Below, piece by piece: positions 52,754 to 61,094 of a stretch of 64,000 nucleotides of DNA (positions are counted from its first letter, which is position 1; each line of letters begins with the position of its first letter). Location: positions 62,001 to 126,000 of the forward strand of contig CADAWC010000003.1 in the NCBI GenBank assembly GCA_902791475.1. The letters run 5' to 3'. Below the pieces are notes generated by a model, which made no database searches, was not told the origin of the DNA, and saw only the letters and a program-made list of their open reading frames with translations. The position numbers and the translations under genes were made by a program. This DNA is from Fibrobacter succinogenes. Its GTDB lineage: Bacteria > Fibrobacterota > Fibrobacteria > Fibrobacterales > Fibrobacteraceae.

Positions 52754-54367
52754 TTAGTTCTTGAAGAACAAAGCCTTGGCAGCTTCGAACATCGGATCCT
52801 TTTCATCCGGGTTACGGCATTCCGTATAAATACGGACCTTCGGTTCCGTACCGGACGGACGCACGAGCATCCAGGAATCGTCGTCGAAGATGACCTTCAC
52901 GCCATCGAGCGTGAGGAGCTGCTTCACGGTCTTTTCATTTGCACCGACCATGACCTTTGCACCCGGCTTAGCGATATCGGCGATAGCGTTGACCTTGGCC
53001 TTGAGCGGTTCACCAACGAGGGACTTGTCGACTTCGAAACCAGAACGGGTCGGATAGAAGCGGCCGTATTCTTCGTACAAAGCGTCGAGGTATTCACCGA
53101 GGTTCTTGCCAGTCGTAGCAAGAATTTCGAGAGCGATGAGGAGGCCAAACTGAGCGTCCTTTTCAAGCGTGTTGTTGAGGCCAGAAATACCGTCAGATTC
53201 TTCGAATGCAATGAGAGCCTTCTGCTTGGCATTGCGGCTGAGCCACGGGCGGAAGTTCTTGAAGCCCACCGGAGTTTCCATGACAGGAACGCCGAGCTTT
53301 TCAGCAATGATGTTCACGAAGTTGGAAGTTGCAACGGACTTAGCCACGCAGCCCTGTTCCTTGCGCCAGGTTGCCATGTAGTGGAAAGCAATTGCACCGA
53401 ACTGGTTCATGTCGATTTCGCGAGTGCCGTCGTAGAAACGGATACGGTCGCCATCCGGGTCAAAGATTGCACCGAGACGGAACCAGGACTTGCTTTCGTC
53501 GAGGACCTTGCGGACCTTTTCGAGGTTCTTGCTGGACGGTTCCGGAGCAATACCGCCGAACAAAGGATCATCTTCGTTGCGGAGCGTGATGAGGCATTCC
53601 GGATTGTCGAGGAGAGCTGCCGGACGGCGGCGGGTAGAACCGTGAACGTGGTCGCACACGAGCGTGAGGCGGCCCTTCTTGATGAATTCCTTGATGCGGT
53701 CGAACTTGATCGTTCCCTGCTTCACGAGGAATTCCTTGTAAATCTTGAGGGAGTCGATAATTTCCCAGTCAACCTTGGAGACCGGTTCGAACTTCCAGGT
53801 AGCCATCATTTCGTTAGAAAGCTTGGTGATGACGTTCGTGATTTCCGGACCTGCAGGACCGCCGTCTGCCGGGTTGAACTTGATGCCGTTGTAGTGGCTC
53901 GGATTGTGGCTCGGAGTCATGTTGATGGAACAGGCAGCACCGAGCATTTCGATAGCAGCGGAGAATTCCGGAGTCGGCATTTCACCACCGTAGTAGACCT
54001 TCACGCCAGCCTTTGCAAACTGGTCTGCGACAGCTTCGCAGAATTCGTGACCGAGCAAACGGTTATCGTGGCCAACGACCACACCACGCTTCTGGAGTTC
54101 AGCAAAATCCTTGACACCCAGAGCTTCGAAGAGTTCCGGAGTTGCTTCCTTGTACAAACGCACAATAGCAGCACCGACAACCTGCAAGTTGCGGAGCGTG
54201 AATTCAGAACCGATTTCACCGCGCCAGCCGGAGGTGCCAAAACTGACCTTTGCCGGTTCCTGAGAGGTCAAAGCGACCTGCTTCACGGTTTCAACCAGGT
54301 TCATATCGGTAGCCGGGTTGAATTCGGGGGACTGAATCTTTTTCCAAATCTGGGTAATGTTTTCCAT
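52754..54367 (-). CDS. Phosphoglucomutase/phosphomannomutase family protein
   Basis: The 537-residue enzyme is an alpha-D-phosphohexomutase. The sugar-entry start VSFGTSGWRGEIGSEF, the phosphoserine loop NMTPSHNPSHYNGIKF, the metal loop FDPDGDRIRFYDG, the sugar-binding segment FEESDGISG and the phosphate-binding DDSWMLVRPSGTEPKVR are all present. It should interconvert hexose 1- and 6-phosphates, but glucose versus mannose preference cannot be set from sequence alone. The phospho-loop reads SHNPSHYNG where many members have SHNPxxxNG. The opposite strand has a long spurious frame. Confidence 0.92.
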   Translation of the reverse strand: MENITQIWKKIQSPEFNPATDMNLVETVKQVALTSQEPAKVSFGTSGWRGEIGSEFTLRNLQVVGAAIVRLYKEATPELFEALGVKDFAELQKRGVVVGHDNRLLGHEFCEAVADQFAKAGVKVYYGGEMPTPEFSAAIEMLGAACSINMTPSHNPSHYNGIKFNPADGGPAGPEITNVITKLSNEMMATWKFEPVSKVDWEIIDSLKIYKEFLVKQGTIKFDRIKEFIKKGRLTLVCDHVHGSTRRRPAALLDNPECLITLRNEDDPLFGGIAPEPSSKNLEKVRKVLDESKSWFRLGAIFDPDGDRIRFYDGTREIDMNQFGAIAFHYMATWRKEQGCVAKSVATSNFVNIIAEKLGVPVMETPVGFKNFRPWLSRNAKQKALIAFEESDGISGLNNTLEKDAQFGLLIALEILATTGKNLGEYLDALYEEYGRFYPTRSGFEVDKSLVGEPLKAKVNAIADIAKPGAKVMVGANEKTVKQLLTLDGVKVIFDDDSWMLVRPSGTEPKVRIYTECRNPDEKDPMFEAAKALFFKN

Positions 54368-54408
54368 AGGGGTTCCTTTGTAGTTTTAACGTCGCAAAGA
54401 TAGAAATT

Positions 54409-54441
54409 TAGTAGGAAGTAGGAAGTAGGAAGAAGGAAGAA
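54409..54441. repeat. Heptanucleotide array, AGTAGGA flavour
   Basis: Units AGTAGGA AGTAGGA AGTAGGA AGAAGGA AGAAACA lie in tandem with almost no divergence. This is the most regular short array in the window. It is one-armed and lies upstream of the phosphohexomutase gene. Confidence 0.75.
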
Positions 54442-54471
54442 ACACCTAAAACAAGGGGTTACAATCTACGT

Positions 54472-54497
54472 AAAAAAGGCTCACATTCGTGAGCCTT
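54472..54497 (-). terminator. Rho-independent terminator after the Rpn-type gene
   Basis: AAGGCTCAC and GTGAGCCTT pair around ATTC and are followed by TTTTTTACG on the minus strand, 15 bp after the stop at 54512. Confidence 0.85.
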
Positions 54498-54511
54498 GGC
54501 TAAATTCATTT

Positions 54512-55447
54512 TTATTTCTGTTCAAGGGTCGCCTTGATTTGAAGAATTTCTGATTCAAGAAGCCCCGTAAACTCGACGATTTCAGCTAAGGGCTTGTTTT
54601 TCAACAACATCCTCGTTGCCATCTCACGAGCCTTGTCTTGCGCCCCCTCATACCTGAGGACAGCCTCATCATAATCTTTCATCCATGAATTTGACATAGT
54701 TCTAGGACTAAAATTACTCATTTTCACTTCGTTTTGCAACACCTTGAACATCGGGTCGTTCTCATACCTGCTGAAATCGGCTTCGCGATTCAATGCATCA
54801 ATCGCACGAAGCCACAGCGCGATACGGCAGTTGTCACTAGCGAACTTATCTGCCTGTCTCAAGAACTTGTCCACTTCAACGAGTGTGACCGTCTGACAAT
54901 CAAAATAAACCATTTGCTCCTGGTTGCGCCACTGAACCGTATGACGATAATTCGGGGAATCCTTGAAAGTATCGAAAAACTGGAAACTAATCACATGCAA
55001 GTTTTCTAGTTGCGGAACAGCCCCTTTCGGCACCATGTTGTTCGTAAGGCGGGCTACGCAGAAAACCAGACGATCGCTGTACAAAGATTTGTGATTTTCA
55101 TGCTGAATTTCAATCGAAATGCGGTCGTGCGGTATTTCACCACCACGTTCATTCGTCAGCAACAAATCAGGTTCAATACTGCGGTGTCCCAGTTCCCCCG
55201 GAACATAAGGGTTCACGAGTTTCGGATTTTCAATACGATCCGAACCAACAAGGTTCAGCGCCGCATTAATCAAGTCCGTTGTCAGTGCGAGATTTTTCTC
55301 GCTCGCCAGGATTTTCTTGATGCAACCATCGTTAAAAAAGTAGACATTCCTATTTTCGTACTGCTTGACATAGGCATCAGCATCTCCACCCTTTTCCTGA
55401 ACATTTTTGAGTCCTTTAAGAAAAAGCGCAAATTCATCTCTTGTCAT
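54512..55447 (-). CDS. Rpn-family PD-(D/E)XK nuclease (putative transposase-like)
   Basis: The 311-residue protein matches the Rpn (recombination-promoting nuclease)/PD-(D/E)XK transposase-like family: YFFNDGCIKKILASEKNLAL at the start, then the nuclease core IEPDLLLTNERGGEIPHDRI with catalytic Asp, and ISIEIQHENHKSLYSDRLVF with E-x-Q in place of E-x-K. A helical C-terminal part follows. Rpn proteins in E. coli raise recA-independent recombination and DNA cleavage. It is not part of an IS, since no inverted ends or target duplications are visible. It borders the restriction-modification genes, with a terminator on each side. Confidence 0.88.
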   Translation of the reverse strand: MTRDEFALFLKGLKNVQEKGGDADAYVKQYENRNVYFFNDGCIKKILASEKNLALTTDLINAALNLVGSDRIENPKLVNPYVPGELGHRSIEPDLLLTNERGGEIPHDRISIEIQHENHKSLYSDRLVFCVARLTNNMVPKGAVPQLENLHVISFQFFDTFKDSPNYRHTVQWRNQEQMVYFDCQTVTLVEVDKFLRQADKFASDNCRIALWLRAIDALNREADFSRYENDPMFKVLQNEVKMSNFSPRTMSNSWMKDYDEAVLRYEGAQDKAREMATRMLLKNKPLAEIVEFTGLLESEILQIKATLEQK

Positions 55448-55559
55448 TTTAAATCCTCATATAACGGCAAGGAAACATTCCCCACCTATTACATTAACAC
55501 GCGTTTTTCAAGAAATTATTCCAAATTTTTTTTGATTTTTGCGTAAAAAGATTTAAACA

Positions 55560-55591
55560 CAGAAAAGGTGGTCCAAAATTTTGACCACCTT
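55560..55591 (-). terminator. Rho-independent terminator after the S-subunit gene
   Basis: AAGGTGGTC and GACCACCTT form a 9-bp stem around CAAAATTTT, followed by TTTTCTG on the minus strand, about 70 bp after the stop at 55660. Confidence 0.85.
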
Positions 55592-55659
55592 ATAAATCAC
55601 ATCGTTTCTATTTTTCAGCAGAACATCGACCTGTTCCGAAACAGAATCTCATTTTACAA

Positions 55660-56709
55660 TTAAATACAAGATGAATACGGAAGCGATTTGATGTAATCTT
55701 CCATAAATTGCCAATCAGGCTCGTATTCGTTAGGTGCGATTTTTACTGAAGGGAGTTTGATTTTTGTATTGGCAATAATTCCCTTATTATAAGCTCTTCC
55801 ATAATTGTAGCGAAAACGTTCCATATTCAATAACGTGGTAACGAACATTCCCGTATATTTATTAAGATGTTTGGAACGAAGGACAACCATATGATCTCCA
55901 CAAATAAACTCTTTTTCTTGGTAAAAAATTGTTGCTGTCGTATCACCAATTGTAATGGCATTAGGTCCCTCAATTGAACCAAAACCTTCATTAACTACAA
56001 AATCCTTGCAACCATTATTTTCGTCAGTTCTTGTAATATGAGCAATAGTAGTATCCCTTTTTAAACAAGGATTTAAATCTTGAGAGTTATATGCATTTGC
56101 TTTGTATGGTTCATCAAACCAATCTTTTATAACAAACCATTTCCAATCTTTTATATTTAACATCAATTTTTTACACATTAACGGCTTTGGATCAAAAATT
56201 TTAAGCCACACTTCCTTAGATCGTTTAGGAAGTTTCTTGACCAAATCATTTTTTATATAATTCTCTATCCACATCCAATCTGGTTCATATTCTCCATTTG
56301 CAACTTTAATCGCAGGAAGCTTTATTTGAGACGTTTCCATAGATTCCTTATCCCACTTTCTTCCATAATTAAAGCGATATTTTTCCCGATTTATAATCGT
56401 CGTCAAAAACAAAGCAATCTCTTTGTTTAACTTAAATTTTGGATAAAGAACGTTAACATCATCTGTTGCCCAAAAATCTTTTGTTTGATAAAAAGCTTCT
56501 GCAATAGAACCATTATACGAAACAGAAATCGTGTTTGCGGAATGCAAATATTCATCATTCGATATTCTTGCAGTTACGCCATTATTCGATTCCGTCGCAC
56601 CTATATAAGGGATATCACCATTGACCATATCGGCTTTGGTTAACCTTTTTCCTTTCCGAATATCAAAAATTTTCTTAAACTCAAAGAATTTCCAATTTTG
56701 GCAATCCAT
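55660..56709 (-). CDS. Restriction-modification specificity subunit (two TRDs, BcgIB-like)
   Basis: The 349-residue protein has two similar halves, each a type I-style target recognition domain followed by a conserved helix. TRD1 begins WKFFEFKKIFDIRKGKRLTK and ends NGEYEPDWMWIENYIKNDL; TRD2 begins WKWFVIKDWFDEPYKANA and ends PNEYEPDWQFMEDYIKSL. This is the architecture of HsdS and of BcgIB, which give a split recognition sequence. ATG 56709 is one base after the end of the upstream gene's stop (TAA then ATG), so translation is coupled; the earlier ATG at 56745 would overlap. A/T content is clearly higher than in the housekeeping neighbours. The target sequence cannot be predicted. Confidence 0.9.
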   Translation of the reverse strand: MDCQNWKFFEFKKIFDIRKGKRLTKADMVNGDIPYIGATESNNGVTARISNDEYLHSANTISVSYNGSIAEAFYQTKDFWATDDVNVLYPKFKLNKEIALFLTTIINREKYRFNYGRKWDKESMETSQIKLPAIKVANGEYEPDWMWIENYIKNDLVKKLPKRSKEVWLKIFDPKPLMCKKLMLNIKDWKWFVIKDWFDEPYKANAYNSQDLNPCLKRDTTIAHITRTDENNGCKDFVVNEGFGSIEGPNAITIGDTTATIFYQEKEFICGDHMVVLRSKHLNKYTGMFVTTLLNMERFRYNYGRAYNKGIIANTKIKLPSVKIAPNEYEPDWQFMEDYIKSLPYSSCI

Positions 56710-56710
56710 T

Positions 56711-58456
56711 TTAGAATTCCTCGCTTTGAACAAGAAATGCCGCATATTCTCTTATTTTCCGGATAAAATCTTCATCACAAAGAGAACTATAATCTGTTTC
56801 CATATAGGCTTCTGCACACCATTCATCTTCTTCAGAGACACACTTTGTTATCGATTTCCCAGGAAGAGACATTCTATGATGATATAGATTGAGCCATTCC
56901 GATTCGATATCATTCCATTTATCACGAATGTCTACGCGTCCAACGCCTTTTCTCTTTTCAAAACCATCGTTTTTAAAGTAACCAAAGAATGTCTCGTAAT
57001 CCTTGGGATGCGGTTTCCCAACATTGAAAACCATACAACAGGCAACAGCACTTGCACCCGGATAAAACATCTCATCAGGAAAAGAAAAAACAGCATCTAA
57101 TGTGTTATTATCAAGAATTTCACTTTTTAATTCTTTAATAATGCCCTTTGTTGTAATCGCACAGGACATAGGGAGCAAAGCCAATAGACGTCCTTTTTGT
57201 CCCTTCACGCATTTTAAAATATGATTAACGAAATAAAGACCTTTTGACGGATCTGTTGCACTCTTTCCAAATTTATTCCCAAACTCCTTTGGCATTTGGC
57301 TTTTTGATGCATTATAAGGAGGGTTCATTAACACAACATCTATATTTGCATGCTCAATCCACTTATCGTTTTCAAAACATGAACCAAGGCGAATATTGGA
57401 GTTGCCATCACTATGAATAAGCATGTTGGTTGTAGATAGCCCAAAAACGCCTTCATCAAATTCAATACCATAAATTTGTTCAGCCTTTACGTCATATCGC
57501 TCTGATTCCGTTTCGCATTGCGCTAATTCCATAGTCATAGCCTGCACGAGGAATGTTCCCGAACCACATGTGGGATCAAGAATCCGAGTGTTCTTGTATA
57601 TTCCAGCAACTTTACTCATGAAGTGACAAATATGATTTGGAGTGAAAGCCTGGTTTTTATCTTCACGAGCAACATATTTGTTAAAAGTTGTAAAGAAATA
57701 GCTGAGGATATCTTGACCTTCGAAGCTAGATTCATTGATATACGGCAGAATATTCTGTTCAATAAACAGAAGTATTTTTTCAAAGTTCTTACCTTCAATG
57801 GCTTCAACATTTTGACTTTCAAGAACCTTAGCTTGCAAAATAGACAATTTCTTTGCTTTATCCATACTATCTTGCAAGAGTTTGCCAAGTTTATTTTTTA
57901 TTCCCGAAATAATTTGACTCGTTTCCAAATCCTTATAGACTAAATCATTTTTTAACGCTAGTAAGCAGGTTCCAACAAATTGACTTCTTAATTTTTCTGG
58001 AATCCCATTATCGTGCAATATTCTATTTAATTTAGATGTATTCTCAAGGACTGCAGTTTTGTCATTTGAATTCTGCTTTTGGAAATAAGCAATGTATTCT
58101 TCCATCGACTTGATTTTTCGATCTTCCAATTCGTTACACACATCGTTTTCAATTTTCCAAATTCGAAACATATTATTTTCGGTATTCGCAAGAATGGCAA
58201 TAATTTTCGTTTTGCCATCCAATTCTTGTTCAAGCTCCACATAAGCCTTAAGCTGTTTAACATCATTTGCTTTATAAATACTTTTTGTTTCAATCAAAAT
58301 GGCAACATGAGATTCTTCATCATAAAAGCGTAAATCTATTCTAAAATGACCTTTGATTTTTCGCCCAAGAGCTTGGATATAACTAAATTCGCCATCTTCA
58401 ACATTCTCAGTAAGATACTCTTTACCGATTGTTTCTATGATACCAAGACGCTTCAT
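56711..58456 (-). CDS. Fused restriction endonuclease / N6-adenine methyltransferase (BcgIA-like)
   Basis: The 581-residue protein has an N-terminal PD-(D/E)XK nuclease-like domain (HFRIDLRFYDEESHVAILIETKSIYK region, with Asp in FRIDLRF and E-T-K in LIETKS), a helical connector (about 130-250) and an N6 methyltransferase core (about 255-520) with motif I DPTCGSGTFLVQA and motif IV NPPY. One polypeptide thus cuts and methylates, as in BcgIA (type IIB/IIG), and the next gene supplies recognition. Sizes (581 and 349) are similar to BcgIA/BcgIB. BcgI-like enzymes cut on both sides of their site. ATG 58456 has AAAGGAG six bases upstream. It looks horizontally acquired. Confidence 0.9.
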   Translation of the reverse strand: MKRLGIIETIGKEYLTENVEDGEFSYIQALGRKIKGHFRIDLRFYDEESHVAILIETKSIYKANDVKQLKAYVELEQELDGKTKIIAILANTENNMFRIWKIENDVCNELEDRKIKSMEEYIAYFQKQNSNDKTAVLENTSKLNRILHDNGIPEKLRSQFVGTCLLALKNDLVYKDLETSQIISGIKNKLGKLLQDSMDKAKKLSILQAKVLESQNVEAIEGKNFEKILLFIEQNILPYINESSFEGQDILSYFFTTFNKYVAREDKNQAFTPNHICHFMSKVAGIYKNTRILDPTCGSGTFLVQAMTMELAQCETESERYDVKAEQIYGIEFDEGVFGLSTTNMLIHSDGNSNIRLGSCFENDKWIEHANIDVVLMNPPYNASKSQMPKEFGNKFGKSATDPSKGLYFVNHILKCVKGQKGRLLALLPMSCAITTKGIIKELKSEILDNNTLDAVFSFPDEMFYPGASAVACCMVFNVGKPHPKDYETFFGYFKNDGFEKRKGVGRVDIRDKWNDIESEWLNLYHHRMSLPGKSITKCVSEEDEWCAEAYMETDYSSLCDEDFIRKIREYAAFLVQSEEF

Positions 58457-58528
58457 TCAAGACTCCTTTTTTCAAAAGTGTGCCTTTTCGACACTTTATT
58501 AGAAGCCTATGAATCAGTTCTAACAAAT

Positions 58529-58690
58529 AAAAAAGCGTGGAACCGAACGGCTTGCTGAAAAGGAGGCTCTGGTAAACCTGTTACACAACAAAACCGAACG
58601 GCCCACGCACAATAGTGCGTGAGCGCCCGACTTGTTCTTATGTAACTTGAAAAATTTACCAGATTTTCCTTTTCAAGAACAAGAGTCGAA
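58529..58690 (-). ncRNA. Highly structured RNA or attenuator-like leader upstream of the RM genes
   Basis: Two 21-base arms (58556-58576 and 58655-58675) match in 18 of 21 positions as inverted repeats. Inside them GTTACA (58580-58585) pairs with TGTAAC (58641-58646), and ACGCAC-AATA-GTGCGT (58605-58620) forms the tip. Two competing pairings exist: a perfect 9-bp stem 58631-58639 with 58675-58683, and GCGTGG (58535-58540) with CCACGC (58603-58608) just before a T6 run on the minus strand. The 11-mer AACCGAACGGC occurs twice (58541 and 58592). A minus-strand TTGACT/TAATAT pair near 58755-58780 could be a promoter. It may be a leader of the RM operon or an independent RNA such as a 6S-like RNA. 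Confidence 0.4.
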
Positions 58691-59145
58691 AACTCAAAAA
58701 TTCAAACGGCCATCGCTAGTGTACAAACACAAACAACAACCTATGTCACTAAAAATATACAATATTATGAAAAAAATATTGTAGTCAAAATGACTTTGAT
58801 AGTTTAAACAAGCAAAACACACCAACCACAAGTTTTAACAGGATACAAGGTATAACAATGGGATGGTAAACTATCACAAATTTCAAACAAAGTTCACAAC
58901 TCTCAGCACCAAGCCGGGGCGTTACGGGCCGGCGTCTGAGGGCCCGTTTGAGGGGGTGGAGAGCAACGAAGTGCGAACCAGGGGGACACCTCTCCCACCA
59001 ATCTTAACTAGATTGCCGCGTCGCTACGCTCCTCGCAATGACGTTTTTTCAAGCTACAACTCTTGATTTACAAGCCTTTAATTTCACCATATTTTTCACT
59101 CGTCTTTCGTCTCTAGTCTCTCGTCTATACTATATTTAGGTTACT
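58691..59145. other. Non-coding gap with interspersed repeats upstream of dapA
   Basis: This A/T-rich, then G-rich, stretch holds no credible gene. It contains a CGTCATTG-type repeat in inverse orientation (GATTGCCGCGTCGC...CGCAATGACG, 59009-59043), which is related to the one at 19.2 kb. Just before dapA lies a one-armed heptanucleotide array, GTCTTTC GTCTCTA GTCTCTC GTCTATA (59099-59129). The GC jump at about 58.91 kb (CCGGGGCGTTACGGGCCGGC) may mark the edge of the acquired RM segment. Confidence 0.55.
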
Positions 59146-60102
59146 ATGCAAATTACAAACGCTTCTCAACTTACTGGTGTTTTCCCCGCGTTGTTCACCC
59201 CGCTCAAGAACGACGATCCTAAGAACCTTCGCAACTCCATCGACTACAAGAAGATGGGGCAGATGATTGACGATGTTATTGCAGCTGGTGCTAGTGGTGT
59301 GCTCCCCGCCGTGACGACGGGCCAGAGTGCAACGGTCTCTCCGCAGCAGCACTTGGATATCATTAAGTTCACGCTCGACTACGTTGACGGTCGCGTCCCT
59401 GTGATTGCAGGCGCAGGCTCCAACTGCACGCGCGAATCTATCGAGATGATCGAAAACGTTTTGAAGATTGCTCCGGTGGCGGTCCTCTGCGTTACAGGCT
59501 ACTATAACAATCCGCCGCAGGAAGGACTCCTCAAGCACTACCAGACGCTCAGTAGCGAAACGGGTGCTAAGATCGTTATTTACAACGTTCCGGGCCGTAC
59601 CTCCAGCTATGTCCATCCGGACACCTTGATTGCTCTTGCCGAAGACAAGAACATCATCGGTCTCAAGCAGGCGGTCGAATTTGGTTTTGGCGAAAAATAT
59701 CACGAAGACACGATGCGCGTCATCAAGGAAACAAAGGGCAAGGACTTCGCCGTGATGAGCGGTGAAGACGGTCTCTTCGCAGACCTCCTCGAAATGGGTG
59801 GTACCGGTATCGTGAGCGCAACGGGCAACATCCCGGAAGCTTGCAAGACTTTCGTTAACCTCTACAAGGCTTTCCAGGCTGGCGACAAGGACAAGGCTCA
59901 CAACTTGCAGAAGGCTGCACGCGACTACATCGACGCCACGTTCTGCCGCAAGAACCCGATTCCTCTCGGAACGCTCTTCAACAGCCCGTTGTTCCAGCCG
60001 CTCGTGAGCGTGAAGGACACGGCTAACGGTGCAGACGCTGTCGCCCGCATCATGAAGCTCATCGACGAGAAGGCTCAAAGCTTGAAGAAGTATCATGTTT
60101 AG
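59146..60102 (+). CDS. dapA: 4-hydroxy-tetrahydrodipicolinate synthase
   Basis: DapA condenses pyruvate with aspartate semialdehyde for lysine and diaminopimelate. The 318-residue TIM-barrel protein has GVFPALFTPLKND, AAGASGVLPAVTTGQSATVS (family G-T-T-G-E region with Q in place of E), VIYNVPGRTSS (catalytic Tyr) and the Schiff-base lysine in IIGLKQAVEF. It is about 20 residues longer than E. coli DapA. No other lysine gene is adjacent. A related class I aldolase of the same family cannot be fully excluded, but the motifs fit DapA well. The stop codon TAG begins array B5. Confidence 0.92.
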   Translation: MQITNASQLTGVFPALFTPLKNDDPKNLRNSIDYKKMGQMIDDVIAAGASGVLPAVTTGQSATVSPQQHLDIIKFTLDYVDGRVPVIAGAGSNCTRESIEMIENVLKIAPVAVLCVTGYYNNPPQEGLLKHYQTLSSETGAKIVIYNVPGRTSSYVHPDTLIALAEDKNIIGLKQAVEFGFGEKYHEDTMRVIKETKGKDFAVMSGEDGLFADLLEMGGTGIVSATGNIPEACKTFVNLYKAFQAGDKDKAHNLQKAARDYIDATFCRKNPIPLGTLFNSPLFQPLVSVKDTANGADAVARIMKLIDEKAQSLKKYHV

Positions 60103-60234
60103 GAATTAGCACGGGACTTCGTCCCTTTTAGGTTATAGGTATTAGGAAAAATATCGTAGCTTCGCTACCCAATACAGACGCACGAAGTGCGTGATTACAA
60201 GACCTAACAACCTACAACCTATAGCCTATAACCT
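60100..60234. repeat. Inverted heptanucleotide array, TAGGTTA flavour (copy B5)
   Basis: The array starts with the dapA stop codon (TAGGAATTAG). The left arm is TTAGGTT ATAGGTA TTAGGAA. Hairpins ACGGGACTTCGTCCC (about 60111-60125), CGTAGCTTCGCTACC and ACGCACGAAGTGCGT follow. The right arm is GACCTAA CAACCTA CAACCTA TAGCCTA TAACCTT. It ends 18 bp before the next ATG. Confidence 0.83.
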
Positions 60235-60251
60235 TTCTCAGGAGAATCACA

Positions 60252-60950
60252 ATGGCTAAGAATGAAAAATCCGTTACCGACTTGGTCTGCGAACACATCA
60301 AGAAGCAGAAGCTTCTCCCGATTCCGGTGCAGACTCTGAACGAAGAAGCCGAAGCTACTCGCTACTTTGGCGGCGACCTCAAGGAATTCTTGGCAGCAGC
60401 CAAGACTCTCGGCGCAAAGGGAATCTTCGTTGAAACACTTTATCTGGAAGACGACGAATTCTACTACGACAGCGGCATCGATGACGAAGAATACCTCGCC
60501 ATGAACGGTGCTGACGGTAGCTGCACTTGCGGCTGCGGTGACAACTGCGACTGCAAGAAGGGCGACAAGAAGAAGTCCAAGAAGACTGACGACGACAAGG
60601 TCGACGGCGTGTTCCTTGAACCGGAAGACCTCGACGGTCTTGACCTCTCCCTCCTCCGTCCGGAAATTGCAAAGTTCCTCGACCGCGTTGGCGAATGCTG
60701 CGGCGTGCGCTTGACGGTTCCGGGTGTGGACCACCTCGAAGTCGAAATTTTCGCGGACTGGTACGACGAATTCGCTGAACTCGTGGACGAAGCTTCTGAA
60801 ATCATCGAAGAAGATCCGAACGGCGCTCTCGAACAGGTCGAAGCCATGTTCAAGGAAGCTGAAAAGACTGCTAAGGAAGAAGACAAGAGCGTGAAGAAGA
60901 TCGCTGCTCATCCTCCTAAAAAGACCGCAAGCGCTAAAGCTAAGAAGTAG
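60252..60950 (+). CDS. Hypothetical acidic protein with a Cys cluster
   Basis: I do not recognise the family. The 232-residue cytoplasmic protein is strongly acidic. Residues about 95-112 hold a dense Cys cluster (CTCGCGDNCDC) next to a Lys run (KKGDKKKSKK), flanked by two conserved-looking blocks: LKEFLAAAKTLGAKGIFVET before it, and LRPEIAKFLDRVGECCGVRL with VEIFADWYDEFAELVDEASE after it. The tail is Lys/Ala-rich. The ATG has CAGGAG 8 bases upstream and a terminator follows. A metal-binding role for the CxCGCGxxCxC stretch is possible, but this could also be a flexible insert. Confidence 0.8.
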   Translation: MAKNEKSVTDLVCEHIKKQKLLPIPVQTLNEEAEATRYFGGDLKEFLAAAKTLGAKGIFVETLYLEDDEFYYDSGIDDEEYLAMNGADGSCTCGCGDNCDCKKGDKKKSKKTDDDKVDGVFLEPEDLDGLDLSLLRPEIAKFLDRVGECCGVRLTVPGVDHLEVEIFADWYDEFAELVDEASEIIEEDPNGALEQVEAMFKEAEKTAKEEDKSVKKIAAHPPKKTASAKAKK

Positions 60951-60974
60951 TCTTCGACTTTAGACAAAGTATTG

Positions 60975-61005
60975 ACGCGAGTTCCGTTGCGGGACTCGCG
61001 TTTTC
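60975..61005 (+). terminator. Rho-independent terminator after the acidic protein gene
   Basis: CGCGAGTTCC and GGGACTCGCG pair around GTTGC and are followed by TTTTC. It is 25 bp after the stop. Confidence 0.85.
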
Positions 61006-61094
61006 TTATGCGTGAGACGCGCGGCATTTCCCCCAAAAAAATCTCGCGACATTTCCGACGTTCGCAAGCATTTCACAAAATTTATTCAACATGC

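Noticed and set aside
52748..54403. 551-codon open frame on the plus strand
   Set aside because: It is fully antisense to the phosphohexomutase gene, whose motifs are intact. It arises from codon bias leaving few stops in the opposite strand and has no family resemblance.
54512..55447. Insertion sequence
   Set aside because: The Rpn-type gene resembles transposase-like proteins by family name only. No terminal inverted repeats or target duplications flank it, and it has its own terminator.
58529..58690. tmRNA gene
   Set aside because: There is no tRNA-like acceptor with CCA end, no T-arm, and no tag reading frame ending in an ALAA-type sequence, even though smpB is in the window.
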